Source: Emiliania huxleyi CCMP1516
Lineage: Eukaryota; Haptophyta; Isochrysidales; Noelaerhabdaceae
Length of the DNA: 39,159 nt
Reading direction: 5' to 3'
Assembly: GCF_000372725.1 (NCBI RefSeq)
Contig: NW_005198118.1
Location: 5,558 to 44,716 of the forward strand
Position numbers and translations under genes: made by a program
The notes under the pieces: model-generated
Seen by the model: only the letters and a program-made list of their open reading frames with translations
What the model was told of the DNA's origin: nothing
The model's database searches: none
Part shown: piece after piece, positions 1-10,165 of the stretch
How positions within the stretch are numbered: position 1 is the first letter of the stretch
Layout: the number at the start of each line of letters is the position of its first letter

Positions 1-329
1 GGGGTCGGCCATGGCTTTAGATGTGCAGGGGGGGTACCGAGCAGTGTGCGGCCGCTCTCTGCAGGACCTCTCTGGAGCCCCAAAACGGCGCCTGCAGGGC
101 GGCTCGCGGCTTTGAGGCTCGTAAAACGGGTGCCGCTGGCATCGGCCCGATGCGTGTGTATCACCACGTGCCGATATCGCGCACGAGTCAGCCGCGAGAG
201 TCCGTCCAAGCCTCGGAACGAGCCCAACGGGGCCATTTTGGCCCCTCGGCGCCTTCTGCCGACCTTTGGCGCCCGATTTGGTGCCACCCTGCGGTCTTCA
301 GACGCATCTGAGGTGCTCCCATGATGTTT
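1..329. other. Intron or intergenic sequence at the window edge
   Basis: No exon can be defended here. It lies downstream of the glucosyltransferase exon in its direction of transcription, so it may be intron sequence. One minus-strand stretch (about 10-130) is open, but it does not show the family's GFGS or sugar-binding motifs. Confidence 0.4.
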
Positions 330-398
330 CTACATCGGGACGTGTCGTGGTCTGACAATCAAAAGCGGCAGAGAGCACACAACCACCCAAGCACGCAC

Positions 399-1103
399 CC
401 AGTCGGCGGTCACCTCGTAGTCAAGCGCCGCCCAATCCGCGGGCGGCGCGAACGTCGCAGGGGAGAAGCCAAAGATGTGTGGCACGTTGAAGCGGTAGGT
501 TTCCTCCCATGGGTCGAGGGGCGGCAGCTTGCACCCGTTGGCGGCCTTCCACTCGGCGATGGCCCGCTGCAGCACGGCGGGGAAGGCGAGCTTGGACATG
601 AGCAGCCACCAGAAGAAGAGGTGCAGGAACTTGGGCAGCTTCATTTTGCCGCCCATGGGAAAGGCCTCCCGGGTCGGCAACATTGGTTGCACGTTGACGG
701 CGATCATCTTGAGCATCAGTGCCTCGGTGACCGCCATGGCGACGCGTCCCAGGACCCCATTATAGATCAGAATGTCGGCCCAGCCCTCACACATGGCCCT
801 GACAGAGTTGGCGTCGGACCCAAACTGCTCGGCCTGCATCGCAAACATTTCGCCGAAGGCGTCGTTCATTTTGCCCGTGGCGATGAACGGGGCCATTCTT
901 TCGAGGCCGGACGCCACCGTGTGGTGGCTGTGGTAGACGGATAGCCCTTTTATCTTGGGCACGAGCGACTCGTAGTCCCGCGGAATCCACAGGCGTACCT
1001 CGTAGCCAGCGCGGGCCAGTTCGACGGCGAAGGCGATATGTGGCTGAGTGTCTCCGCGTGAACCGCCGACAGCGTATGCCACCTTCATGAAGGCCACCAT
1101 CAT
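399..1103 (-). CDS. Sterol 3-beta-glucosyltransferase-like protein, N-terminal exon (partial)
   Basis: Family GT28/UGT80-type enzymes move glucose from UDP-glucose onto membrane sterols. The exon starts at the paired ATG codons at 1103-1098 and reads MMVAFMKVAYAVGGSRGDTQ, the GT28 N-terminal signature (hydrophobic strand, GSRGD-QP), followed by AFAVELARAGYEVRLW and DYESLVP. Further matches are GWADILIYN (about residue 115) and PADWAALDYEVTADW at the end, like the PPDW...VTGYW segment at the junction of the two domains in this family. The frame stays open to 330, but a donor GTGCGTG follows the TGG codon at 399-401, so I end the exon there in phase 0. The UDP-sugar-binding C-terminal half is not recognisable in 1-398 and probably lies in exons outside the window. 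An earlier 5' exon is possible. A transposon begins only 62 bp upstream of the ATG. Confidence 0.72.
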
Positions 1104-1156
1104 GGCCACTCCACACAGCACGGTCCGACGGACGCACGAGGATACCGGGGAAACTT

Positions 1157-1165
1157 GCCATTGTT
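1157..1165. repeat. Target-site duplication (left) of the Mutator-like element
   Basis: GCCATTGTT directly precedes the element start and recurs at 2542-2550 directly after its end. A 9-bp duplication is typical of Mutator-like transposons. Confidence 0.85.
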
Positions 1166-1189
1166 GGTGAACCTTCTTTTCTAGACGGC

Positions 1190-2516
1190 TAGGATTGAGA
1201 GCAGCCTCGCTCTCAATCCTAGAAGTCGAAGGATTGTGAGCAGCACTCCTCGCAAGCGTAGCATCTCTGTACGATTGCTAGCACCCACGCTCGCAATCCT
1301 ACATCTTCTAGGACTAACGCCCCCCACAGCAAATCGGTTTTTGCCCTTAAATAGTGCGATTTCCCACCACTGCCAAGCGAAAAATAGGCCATCAAAAATC
1401 GCCAAAAATCGCACTAATCTCGACGCGCGTTTAGGTTAAGGGCGCGTCGAGATCCAAAACTCGACGCGGCCAAGTCCAAGCCCGAATCTGGCCCAGGGCC
1501 CAAAACCTACCTACCAAGGCGTCGGCTTTCGCCGCTTCCGTTTCCTTGAGCACCAGGATGACAGAACTGGCCGTTGTCAGACTAAGGACTCTTGTGCGCC
1601 TCGGCGAGGCGCACAATAGTCCCCGTCAGCGCCACGCGCGAGAGCATGTGTCCAATGTGCAACGCGGCGGCGCGATCAGTCACGGGACGACCGACGGAAG
1701 CCGGATAAGCCACAAAACTCGCTCTCGCAGAGCAGGTTTTCACCGATTTGCTGTGGGCGTTGGCTGAAAATAGTGCTCAAACCGACCAAGTTAAGCGAAA
1801 ATTGGTCCAACGAAAACGGCACTAGTTCAGGGCAAAAACCGATTTGCTGTGGGGGGCGTAAGAGCAGCTCCGCTCCCAAAGTGACTGGTGACGCCTACGA
1901 CTACTACCAGCGCGCTCGCAATCCGAGCAAAGTCTAGGATTGCGAGCAGCTTTGCTCACAATCCGAGCAACATGCCTCCGATTGCGAGCAGTAGCGCTCG
2001 CAATCCTAGAACTTTCGCCGATTGCGAGCGACACCGCCCACAGTCCTACGACTTCTAGGATTGCGAGCGGGTCCCCTCGCAATCGGTGCGATCACTGTTT
2101 GGATTGTGAGGAGACCCTCCCGGCGCGCTCACTCACAAGCGCTCGCGGCTGGAGCGATTGGGAGCGCCCTCTGTGCGCGTGCTAGCAATCCTTGGATCTT
2201 GGGTACGATTGTGAGCGCAGCCGCTCATAGTCCTACAAGATGTAGGATTGCGAGCGCTACTGCTCGCAATCGGAGGCATGTTGCTCGGATTGCGAGCAGT
2301 GCTGCTCGCAATCCTAGACTTTGCTCGGATTGCGAGCGCGCTGGTAGTAGTCGTAGGCGTCACCAGTCACCTTGGGAGCGGAGCTGCTCTTAGTCCTAGA
2401 AGATGTAGGATTGCGAGCGTGGGTGCTAGCAATCGTACAGAGATGCTACGCTTGCGAGGAGTGCTGCTCACAATCCTTCGACTTCTAGGATTGAGAGCTA
2501 GGCTGCTCTCAATACC
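1190..2516. repeat. Array of about ten short hairpins forming the element's arms
   Basis: Units of the form GGATTGCGAGCAG, a spacer of about six bases, then GCTCGCAATCC recur through both arms and the middle, for example at about 1190, 1934, 1979, 2056, 2245, 2288, 2406 and 2489. Each is a self-complementary unit of about 28 bp; variants have GATTGTGAG or GATTGAGAG. The array is interrupted only by the nested MITE. Confidence 0.8.
1319..1858. mobile_element. Nested 540-bp MITE with TAA target duplication (Harbinger-like by target site)
   Basis: The ends are CGCCCCCCACAGCAAATCGG and its exact inverse; the perfect pairing runs 29 bp and continues imperfectly to about 40 bp. TAA occurs on both sides (1316-1318 and 1859-1861). 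The opposite arm of the host element has the uninterrupted sequence with one TAA (around 2389-2394), which is the pre-insertion site. A TWA target and inverted ends suggest a PIF/Harbinger-type MITE, but no transposase is present, so the assignment rests on the target site. A partial inner copy of the end sequence occurs near 1745-1765. Confidence 0.8.
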
Positions 2517-2550
2517 AGCCGTCTAGAAAAGAAGGTTCACCGCCATTGTT

Positions 2551-2939
2551 TGCCGTAGCTCTTTCAATTTGTGTTGCGATGCTTCCTGGCGAGGGAGTGT
2601 TGGGCTTTCCGGCCCACACTCGGCTCTTGAGGCATTTATCGGCATCTTAAAGCCAGCAGTTTGTGCATCAACGCCAGAGTTTCACCCGACCTGTGGCTCA
2701 CCGAAAAGCGAAATTGTCACACACGGTTCTCCCGTTCGCTCCGCCCAGCCAGCACTTTTCGCAGGGTGGCAGGTCCTCCTCCCCAATCCTCAGCCTCATC
2801 CGGGCTGGCACAACTCACATGCGTGTCCCTTCTCTCTGTGTTCTCTCGCTGCTCCGGCCTGGCGCCATCCATCCGCGTCCAGCATTTGTCGTTTCCCTGG
2901 AAGGACTGCAGCGAACCGAGAAGCGCCGAATCCCTCGCC
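2551..2939. other. Region without a recognised gene
   Basis: It begins immediately after the right 9-bp duplication of the Mutator-like element. Several short open frames overlap on the plus strand, but none shows protein-like composition or motifs. It may hold the 3' untranslated region of the minus-strand gene that ends at 2940. Confidence 0.4.
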
Positions 2940-4565
2940 CTACGCCCCTCCCTCTGTGAGGCTGATGCGTGGCATCTTGCGCTTGCTGGGGCGCGACGTG
3001 CGCGCCATCAACGACTGGCCCTGGTGCACCTGCGGCGCCGCTCGCGCGGGCTGCGTGCTGCCTGCTTGTGGGTATTGCTGTGGACGTTGGTGCGGCGGCG
3101 GCGGCGCTGCGGGCGCCAGTGGCATCCCCACGCTCCTGCGCATCGATGAATCGCCGGCGGACGAAGCAACGGGGTGCGGAGCGTAGTGGCGGTCACTGCG
3201 GAGCGCCATGGCGGCCACCTTGGCGCCGTCGCCGACCGGACTGTCGTTTGGAAAGTCGTCGATGCCATACTGCGCCAAGGCCGAGGCGACCTGCTCCTTC
3301 GCCTGCGCTGGCAATTCGTCCTGCCCGCCGCCGCCCGCCGCAAAGGCGTGCGGTGGCGTGGAGGGGAGCTGCGAGGCCGGCACGAACGCCTTGAGCACAA
3401 GCGACAGATGCGGCGGCCCCTGGGGCAGCAGCACCGCCTGGGGCGGCGGCCTCGAGGCGAGGCTGCTGTAGGAGGCGGCATCGCCAGCACGGATGCGGCA
3501 GACGATCCCCTCTTTGGCCTCATGCAGTTTTGAGGCGAGGGCCTGGAAGAGGCCGTGCGCCATTGGATGCAGGCTGGCCGGGTCGGCAGTGACAAGCCAT
3601 GGCTCGCCGTACAGGGAGGTCAGCGGGACACGCTCGAGGCGGATCCGGGAGAGAGGCACGATCGATGGCAGCGCGCGTTCGTTGACGCCAGGAGCGGGGC
3701 CCATCATGTTGGCGTTGGTAGCGCGCACAGCGGGGGCGAGGGAGGCCGGCCAAAGCGTGCAACCGACGCACCCGACGATGTAGATGTCCCGATTGTCCAG
3801 CGGCAGCTTTGACCGAGGGCAAACGGGGGGGTGCTGCCCCGATCCCAGCGACGGCGCCGCAGGCCGTGGCCCATCAAGCATGGCACTGTGGCAGACGCAC
3901 GCGCGCAGGTCTTGCGCCGTCTCTGTGGCGAGGACCGACGGGCGTGCAACGCAGGTGAGCAGCGTGGCGTCGCCCAGCTCGAGGCCCACTTGCGTTTGCT
4001 GCCGCTCGACCAGCCTCCGAGCCGACCACGCCCACGCACCCTCTTCCAACAGGCTGACCTGCAGCGGGTGGCTGGCTTGCAGAAGAATGAGGTCCGTCTG
4101 CAGCGTCACGGGCTGCGTCAGAGCGCCGTCCGGCACGACCAGCACCTCGAGGGCGAAGCCGGGCATGCCAGAGAGCGCGTGCCCGAGGACGCGCGGCTCG
4201 AGGCTGCGCGACCCAGACGGCGCAACGAAGACAGCGCGGTGAAGCGGCCCTGTGGAGAGCGACTGCAGCGCCAGCACTCCGGGCTCGATGCCAACCGGAC
4301 CCTGGGCGAGAAGGGCCGCGACACGCTCCAACTCCGACTTCCAGAACGGGCCGTGCTGCTCCAGTGATGGGTTGCAGGAGGTGACGTGCGCCAAGTGGGC
4401 GCCGTGGGCCACGCCGATGAGGAAGGGCACCGCCGGCTCGCACGAAGCGGCGGCGGCGTTCGCGATGAGCGCGCGCAGAAGCTCCTCGACGCGGCGCCGG
4501 TACACTGACCAATCCGTCGAGGCGACGCTCGTGCCGTCGATCAAGATCAGTTCGTCGCGCCGCAT
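2940..4565 (-). CDS. Unknown 541-aa protein, weakly von Willebrand A-like N-terminus
   Basis: A single uninterrupted frame from ATG at 4565 to TAG at 2940. I do not recognise the family. The N-terminal 200 residues alternate hydrophobic strands and helices: ELILIDGTSVAS, a helix rich in R, E and L (YRRRVEELLRALIANA), then PFLIGVAHGAHLAHV, HRAVFVAPSG and ALEVLVVPDG. A strand ending in D-G-T-S followed by a helix resembles the start of a vWA fold, as in Mediator 25 or Integrator subunits, but the full metal-binding set is not evident. A CVGC pair occurs near residue 267. The last 110 residues are rich in Pro, Gln and Ala, then basic (SKRKMPR), as in a disordered nuclear tail. The lack of introns and consistent codon use argue that it is real; the function is open. 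Confidence 0.6.
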   Translation of the reverse strand: MRRDELILIDGTSVASTDWSVYRRRVEELLRALIANAAAASCEPAVPFLIGVAHGAHLAHVTSCNPSLEQHGPFWKSELERVAALLAQGPVGIEPGVLALQSLSTGPLHRAVFVAPSGSRSLEPRVLGHALSGMPGFALEVLVVPDGALTQPVTLQTDLILLQASHPLQVSLLEEGAWAWSARRLVERQQTQVGLELGDATLLTCVARPSVLATETAQDLRACVCHSAMLDGPRPAAPSLGSGQHPPVCPRSKLPLDNRDIYIVGCVGCTLWPASLAPAVRATNANMMGPAPGVNERALPSIVPLSRIRLERVPLTSLYGEPWLVTADPASLHPMAHGLFQALASKLHEAKEGIVCRIRAGDAASYSSLASRPPPQAVLLPQGPPHLSLVLKAFVPASQLPSTPPHAFAAGGGGQDELPAQAKEQVASALAQYGIDDFPNDSPVGDGAKVAAMALRSDRHYAPHPVASSAGDSSMRRSVGMPLAPAAPPPPHQRPQQYPQAGSTQPARAAPQVHQGQSLMARTSRPSKRKMPRISLTEGGA

Positions 4566-4694
4566 TCGTTTTTTGAGAGACTGACGCGACGGTCGTCTGA
4601 GCGATACGTCTATTGGAGAGTCGCTGTTCAGGGCGAATAAAATAAAAATCCGTATGTTTTGATCGCACCGTCCCTTGTCAGGAGCAGGAGAGCC

Positions 4695-4865
4695 CCACCT
4701 GTCCCCCTGATCGTCCTTCCAAAATCCTGCTCGTGCAGGTGGGGACCCTGTCCTCGTCCCATCCCTCGTTTGGCGTGTCTGTTTTCTTTCTTCTTTTCTT
4801 TCAGATGGGGACCGTTTCCGTGTCCTTCTCCCACCTCTGGGGTGTGCGTTTTTATTTGTTTATTA
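4695..4865 (+). repeat. Dispersed repeat copy 1, containing a CCTGCTCG...CAGG hairpin
   Basis: The core CTGATCGTCCTT...ATCCTGCTCG-GCAGGTGGGGACCCTGTCC is repeated at about 11055-11140 and 24497-24585. A second, more diverged partial unit (GATGGGGACCGTTTCC...) follows in tandem at about 4803-4860. It lies between two minus-strand genes. It may be a SINE-like or other short dispersed family; no coding content is seen. Confidence 0.65.
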
Positions 4866-4994
4866 TCCTTATCGTCTGGGTGGCAATTTAGAGGCACGCG
4901 CGAATATTAGATGAATATCACGCAAGTGTCCACAGTTCCCATTCGGACGCCCCGCGGCTGACAGCGCGGGCGGTGCGCACGCTCCTCTCTCTCG

Positions 4995-6620
4995 CTAGAC
5001 AGTGCGCTTCCGCCGCTCCTCTCTCGCGCTGCTCCCGTTCCTAGCGCGCGCCGCTGGCAGGGCGCCACACTGGACCTTCTCCATCAGCGACACTGGGCGC
5101 TGCATGCACGCGCCCGAATCATGGCCCCTGCCGATGGTGGGCGAGGCGGAGCCAACCCGCACTGACGACATGCGGGCGGGCACGCCAAGCACCTTGTGCA
5201 GCCCACCCGAGAGGTTGCAGTGGTCGCTACGCATCGCCGCGGCGAGCTCACCTACGACCCGAATGGAGCGGGAAGATCGCGAGCGAGACGGCCGAGGTGC
5301 GCATCGCCACCGCGGGCGCGCCCAAGCTGGTTGGGCACGCGTCGCAGCCGTGGAGTGGCCGGAAGAGGTACGCATACGGCGACCGACTGTGCACGAGCTC
5401 GCCGAGGGCGGCGGCGATCGCGGCGCCCTCGGGCGGTCGATCCTCGACGTCGAGGAAAGCGGCCGTGCGGTAGCCCGCCGCCTGGACAGCGGGGGGCGGG
5501 GTGAGTCCGGACGAGCACCGCCAGCCGCGCGGGGGAGCCCGGCACCTCAGACTGCACAAGCCCGACCATGTTGAGCAGCGGCCAGTCGAGGTAGTCGCGC
5601 GCAACCTCGGCGGGCGGCTCGGCGGGCGGCTCGGTGAGCGACGGCGACGGCGGCGCGCCAAGCCCCTCGGGGAACCCGTCCGGCAGCGAGGGCGACGGCA
5701 CGCACGCGACGCCGGGCACGCGTTCGGTGAGCTCCGAACAGAGGGCCTGGCTACGTGCGTGGACGACAATGTCGACAAACCCCGCAGCCTGCCACGCCGC
5801 CGCCCAATCTGCCAGCCGTCGCCATACGAGGCGCGAGCATGGCGGTATGAAGAGAGCCGACCCCGTCCAAACGACGTCACGCGTGTGGTTATTGACGCGG
5901 AGCGTCGTCGCCTGTAGCCACTCCGGCAGGCATGTGGCCGACAGGTGCCTCTTGTGAAGCCGCTGGCATGTGGAGTGGCTCCACCGGCTGCAGCACGAGC
6001 CGCACCACCGCCGTCATGCGGCGCGTAGAGAGGGTGTGATGGTTGGTGAGCACCACGTCGCGGTGGCCGACCTGGGGAGGGGCGGCAGCGCCTTTCGAAG
6101 CGGCGGGGGGTGTCGCAAGGAGGGTTGTGTCTCGATGGGAGGGTGGCTGGCCTGGTAATGCTCGCGCTCGTCGATCACGTCGTGGTGGCTCGGCGAAAGG
6201 GCGCAATCGGCTCTCGCCGCGTACCTGGCAAGGAATGACTTGTCAATAGCCGCTTCCACGGGACACGGTGGGTCGAATGCCAGCATTGCGCACTCATGGA
6301 ACGTCAGATTGCATGGCCTGCCCTCGAGGGTGATGGCGAGGCCGACCGAGTCGACCCAAGCGGCGGAATGCTTGAAGTACGGGCGGTGGAAAAGCGTGGC
6401 TTTGCGCCCCATCGGCGATCGCGTCGGACCCTCGCTGTAGGAGCTCTGCAACACACGGCCTGGCGGCGGCGACGCGCGGACAAAGTCGAGCTGCTGCGAG
6501 CGGACGAGTGCGAAGACGAGACTGAGGCGCCCGTGCTCGTGGTGGTAGTCGGCGGCGCACCTACGGTCGAGGAGCAGCTGCGGTGCTGCCGATGGTCGAG
6601 GGGGTGCTCGGTAATCTCCT
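4995..6620 (-). CDS. Unknown multi-exon gene (hand-joined, borders uncertain)
   Basis: Consecutive protein-like stretches lie on the minus strand in alternating frames, as expected for a gene with short introns. In order they are: LLLDRRCAADYHHEHGRLSL and KATLFHRPYFKHSAAWVDS up to HHDVIDEREHYQ (6610-6155); RDVVLTNHHTLSTRR (6070-6010); LPEWLQATTLRVNNH, DVVWTGSALFIPP and FVDIVVHARSQALC into DYLDWPLLNMVGLVQSE (5930-5530); AAGYRTAAFLDVEDRPPEGA and SRSPYAYLFRPLHGCDACP (5490-5260); and possibly GELAAAMRSDHCNLSGGLHK (5240-5000). A CTGTCCAG acceptor and an AG|GTGAGC donor fit some joints. Others need a frame change without a good intron, so the model may be wrong or the gene damaged. I do not recognise the family. 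Confidence 0.45.
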
Positions 6621-6685
6621 GCCCGGCCTTTTCATCAGCGAACTTGTCGGTCTCTCGGCGGCTTCTTAGTGTTCTCTCAGCGTTC

Positions 6686-9232
6686 TTAGTGTTCTCTCAG
6701 CTCACCCTCCGAGGGCGACCACGCCGCGGTCCGTCGGGTCGCTGCCGTTCCACACGGCCGCAACGCTCGCGGGAAACGACTGCCTGCGCCGGCAGCCACG
6801 CGGCGTGAGGAGCGCGGCTCACGCACCTCAGGTAAACGCACGGAGGGGGAGGGCAGCTTCCCTGCCGGCAGCGCGCAGATGAGCATCTGTCGCACCGCGC
6901 GCCGCCTGGAGTGTGTGGCGGCGGGCGCGGCAATGGCGAGGCTGGCGGTGGCCCCTCCCACGCCCTTCGTAGCGGGCGGCTCCAACGCTGGCGTGCCCTC
7001 CTCCTCCCCCGTGTCGGTCTCCGGGTCGGCTTCGTCCAGACCCGACTGCAAGTCTGAGGGCCGGTCCCGGGCCTGCAGCGCGCTGTAGGAACCCGCGCCG
7101 GCAAGTACGACCCCCATCGCCGCCATCGCCCACAACACTGCTGCATAAGCGCCCGCGACCGGCCCTCTGTACCCGTGCGCCGCGTCCGAAGGCGCCTCGC
7201 TTTCCGTGTCGGCGGCGATGTCGGCGGCGATGATGAAGCTCCCGCTCTCCGACCGCGGGAGGATGGTACGGCTCGCGAGGCGGAGCGTCATCAGGGCAGG
7301 TGCGATGTAGATGAGGAGGGAGCCACCCGTCGCGCCGCCCAACGCCGCCAGCTGGTCGAGGGGAGGCTCGGCCAAGGCGACTGCGGTGATGGCGCCGAGA
7401 GAGAGGAAGACGTGGATCCGACCTTTGCCGCCGCTCGAGCTGCCTACGCTTGGTCGGTGCACAGGCGGTCGAGAGCGGGGCGGGGCGGCGCGCCCACTTG
7501 CCTGCCGAAGCGCGAATTGCCGAGCTGTTCCGCGAGGGTGAGGCGAAAGGGGCGCTCCAGCAGCGGGAACTCGAAGAGGACGGTCAGGAAGAGGCCGCAC
7601 CTGAGAGGGGCATGGAGGGCGGAGGAGGGTGGGAGGGGAGAGTGCGAGTTGTTGCCGCGAGTCCGGGAGGTGGGGAGGCTGTGCATTCTTGCGCTCGTGC
7701 GGACACACTCGAGGGGCGGGAGACAAGCCCCGCACCGGGCGATCGCGGCAAGCGGGTCGGCAGCAGCGTAGTTGTTGATGACAAGCGCCTGCACCGCCTC
7801 GCCAAAGGTAGCGAACCCGGCGCCCCCGATGCTGATGAAGAGCGCAGCTGCAGCAGAGAAGGCGATGGCGGCGGCAGCGCGGAAAGGGGCGAGGCGCGAG
7901 CCGTGTCGGTCGGGGCGCGTCTCTGCGTACATGAGCGGCGCGTTGAAGTGTGCCAGGTACGCGCTCGATGCGAGCGAGAGGAAGAAGGCCACGCTGCTCG
8001 CGCTCGGCGCGACCTGACGAAGGTTCCTAGAAGGTTCCTAGAAGGTTCCTAGCTCGGCGCGACCTGACCGCGAGTATGCGCACGGCGGTCAACGCGCCGC
8101 GACCACCTCTCGGCGTGCACCGCACCGAGGCACCACGGCCGGGCCGGGGAGTGATCGGCGGTCCGTCCCGGCGGAGTCGCAACTCCGATGGAGTGCATGC
8201 CTCCGCCGTGTCTGTCGTGCGTCTCTCAGAGAGTGTGCCCGTTCCTCTACTCGTCTCCGCACCGCGGCTAGACCGGCGATCTCGCCCTCAGGGTCTGCCG
8301 CGCGCTGCTCGAAGGTGGGGACCCACTGCACAACCTCGAAAAACTTGCCCTCGGGCCCGTAGGACGTGTCGAGAGCACGCGCGGCCATCGTCGCTGCTGT
8401 CGTCGCTGTTCCAGCGAGGCCAAAGGTCGACGCGGCAGAGAGCGGCTTGAGGGAAGGCAAAAGGCTGATCGGCGCGGGGTGGGAGGCGAGGTGAGGACGA
8501 CAGGAACCGCGGTGGGAGGAGGCTAGTCTCGGCAGCAGCATCGTGGACGCAGAGAGGGAGTGCTGAGGCGAGGATGGGCACCAGAGCGGTAAGAGGACGG
8601 CGACGACCACGAGCAGCTGGATGCGCAGCCGCGGCAGCTCCTCTGGCGCCTCGAGGAAGAAGCCGATCAAGTCTGTCAAGCAGACGCCTGCGGGGGCGTG
8701 TCATGCGTACTTCTCCGCCGGGGAGACGAACGCGGGAGCTGCTTCGTGTGGTGCGCGCGCGCCAATGATGGACTGGCAGATGACCGCATTGTTGAAGCTG
8801 ATCAGCAGCGTGCTCGACGAGACCAGCCACGCAGTACGCGGCCCGAGCGTTTTCTGCCACGCCGCCGTATACGAGCAGGTCCCTGTGGGATGCGACGAAG
8901 GCTCTTGGAACGGGCCGGCGCCTCGGCTGCCGCGAGTGGATGATGGCGCAAAAGGTCAGAGAGAACGCGGGCTGTGGCACGCCTGTCCGCTCGCAAGCCT
9001 CGGCAATGAGGGTAAACGTCCACGCGTTGAGCGTCCCGAAAACCAGCAGCAGGACGACGCCGACGCCGAGCGCCTCGGAGGTCGCCATCCCGTTGTCAGA
9101 CAGCCGCTCCATCCCTGTCGGCAGCGTCAGCACGGCAAAGCCAACGATCGAGTTTGCGATATTGGCGGTGAGATTGCAGACGCTCATCGAGGCTTGCGGC
9201 TTCTCATTCGAGCAGCCCGACGACGGAGACAT
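6686..9232 (-). CDS. SLC38/AAAP-family amino-acid transporter (multi-exon)
   Basis: Sodium- or proton-coupled neutral amino-acid carriers of the Aa_trans family are eleven-helix plasma-membrane or vacuolar proteins. Exon 1 (8983-9232, ATG at 9232) holds NLTANIANSIVGFAVLTLPT, the family's helix-1 signature with its unwound centre. Exon 2 starts at 8882 with TCSYTAAWQKTLGPRTAW and reads to ISFNNAVICQSIIG. The 100-bp intron between them is GC-AG (ACAG|GCGTGC ... CACAG|GG) and restores the frame exactly. Later exons give DLIGFFLEAPEELPR then LLVVVAVLLPL (about 8675-8590), SLKPLSAASTFGLAGT and YGPEGKFFEVV (about 8460-8330), SSAYLAHFNAPLMYAE with two helices (7992-7715), GLFLTVLFEFPLLERPFRLT (7600-7500, probable donor CAG|GCAAGT) and HVFLSLGAITAVALAEPP (7420 on). 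The C-terminus is long, acidic and low-complexity. A partial second copy lies at 20398-22677. Confidence 0.82.
8021..8069 (-). repeat. Intronic minisatellite of the transporter gene, flanked by a direct repeat
   Basis: In gene orientation, CTAGGAACCTT is repeated three times between two copies of GTCAGGTCGCGCCGAGC. The segment lies between the exon with YGPEGKFFEVV and that with SSAYLAHFNAPLMYAE, so it is intronic. A closely related motif fills an intron of the SET-domain gene at 31400-31450. Confidence 0.7.
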
Positions 9233-9786
9233 GGCGCACGGAGGCGGACAGACACGGCGTTCGTCGGCACGGCAGCTCCTATGACTAGTTCGACAGCCAG
9301 CTCGTCAGCCATGACGCAGAAAGAATTTTGGGGCTGCGCGCAGAAAGAATTAACAAACCTCGTGTGTGCAGTCCTTGCCCGGTCTGCGAAGCAGGCCGGT
9401 GGTCGTGCCAACTTCGCTTCACAACGACCACGCCGCAATCGTCGCCGGCGCGCGACACGTTTCCGTTGGCGGGACTGTCCTGGTCGAGAGTGTGTGCCGC
9501 CGAGGCGGGACCACTCGGGGACAGTGCTGACGGGACGCGGCTCGAAAGGTGTGGCTCCGCAGCGCGGCTGGCACTCGTCGCAGAGGCCTCACCTTCGAAA
9601 AGTCGGGCATGGCTCTACCCGCAACTTTCTCGCTAACACGCGCGCACCGCCGAGCCTGCGGCGGGCGCGCTGCGGCCGCACGTCTAACTTCGCCATAGTG
9701 CCACGACGTGCGGCCTAGATTTAGCCCACGCGCCTCTGCTCGCAAACACTCACCCATTGAATTGTCACTGCCCGTGAGTGCGAGAA

Positions 9787-9810
9787 GGGCTAGCTGCAGG
9801 CAGCTAGCCC
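9787..9810. repeat. Perfect stem-loop (11-bp arms, 2-nt loop)
   Basis: GGGCTAGCTGC, AG, GCAGCTAGCCC. It is retained unchanged in the second copy at 23232-23255. Role unknown; it lies about 560 bp upstream of the transporter start codon. Confidence 0.75.
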
Positions 9811-10165
9811 ATGAGGAGCGCGTCCATAGACACTTCACTAGACCCCACATACGGTCTCGTCCGTGCCTCGCAGGCCGGTGAGATTGCTAGAGGTGGAGCA
9901 TGCTGCTCTAGCCTCACATATCACTTCCTGTCGTCTGTTGTTTGAGTTGTGCCCTTGTTTGTGCCCTTGGCACCGTGGAGTGCTGGGGGGGGCGACAGGG
10001 AGGATGTGGTCCTGAGTTATGTGTACGCCGACTCAGGGTGTGTGGCAGCCAGCTGGCTGTGTGTCTTGTGAGCTTGTTTGTGTCTGTGTGTCGCTCGTGC
10101 GTGTCGTCATCATCTGTCTAGCGTCCACCCATACCGCGTTGGTGTCCAGTCCGAGCCTGGCTGTT

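Larger units (their letters stand above)
1166..2541. mobile_element. Non-autonomous Mutator-like (MULE/foldback) element
   Basis: The first and last bases are exact inverses: GGTGAACCTTCTTTTCTAGA at 1166 and its reverse complement ending at 2541. With the nested 540-bp insertion and its 3-bp duplication removed, the inverted ends pair for about 300 bp (1166-1318 joined to 1862-2008, against 2243-2541) with only scattered mismatches. A perfect 9-bp duplication flanks it. Only about 230 bp of unpaired middle remains and no transposase frame is visible, so it must be mobilised in trans. Very long inverted ends plus a 9-bp duplication fit Mutator-like elements; the superfamily is inferred from structure alone. 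It sits just upstream of the glucosyltransferase start codon, so it could supply or disrupt promoter sequence. Confidence 0.82.
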
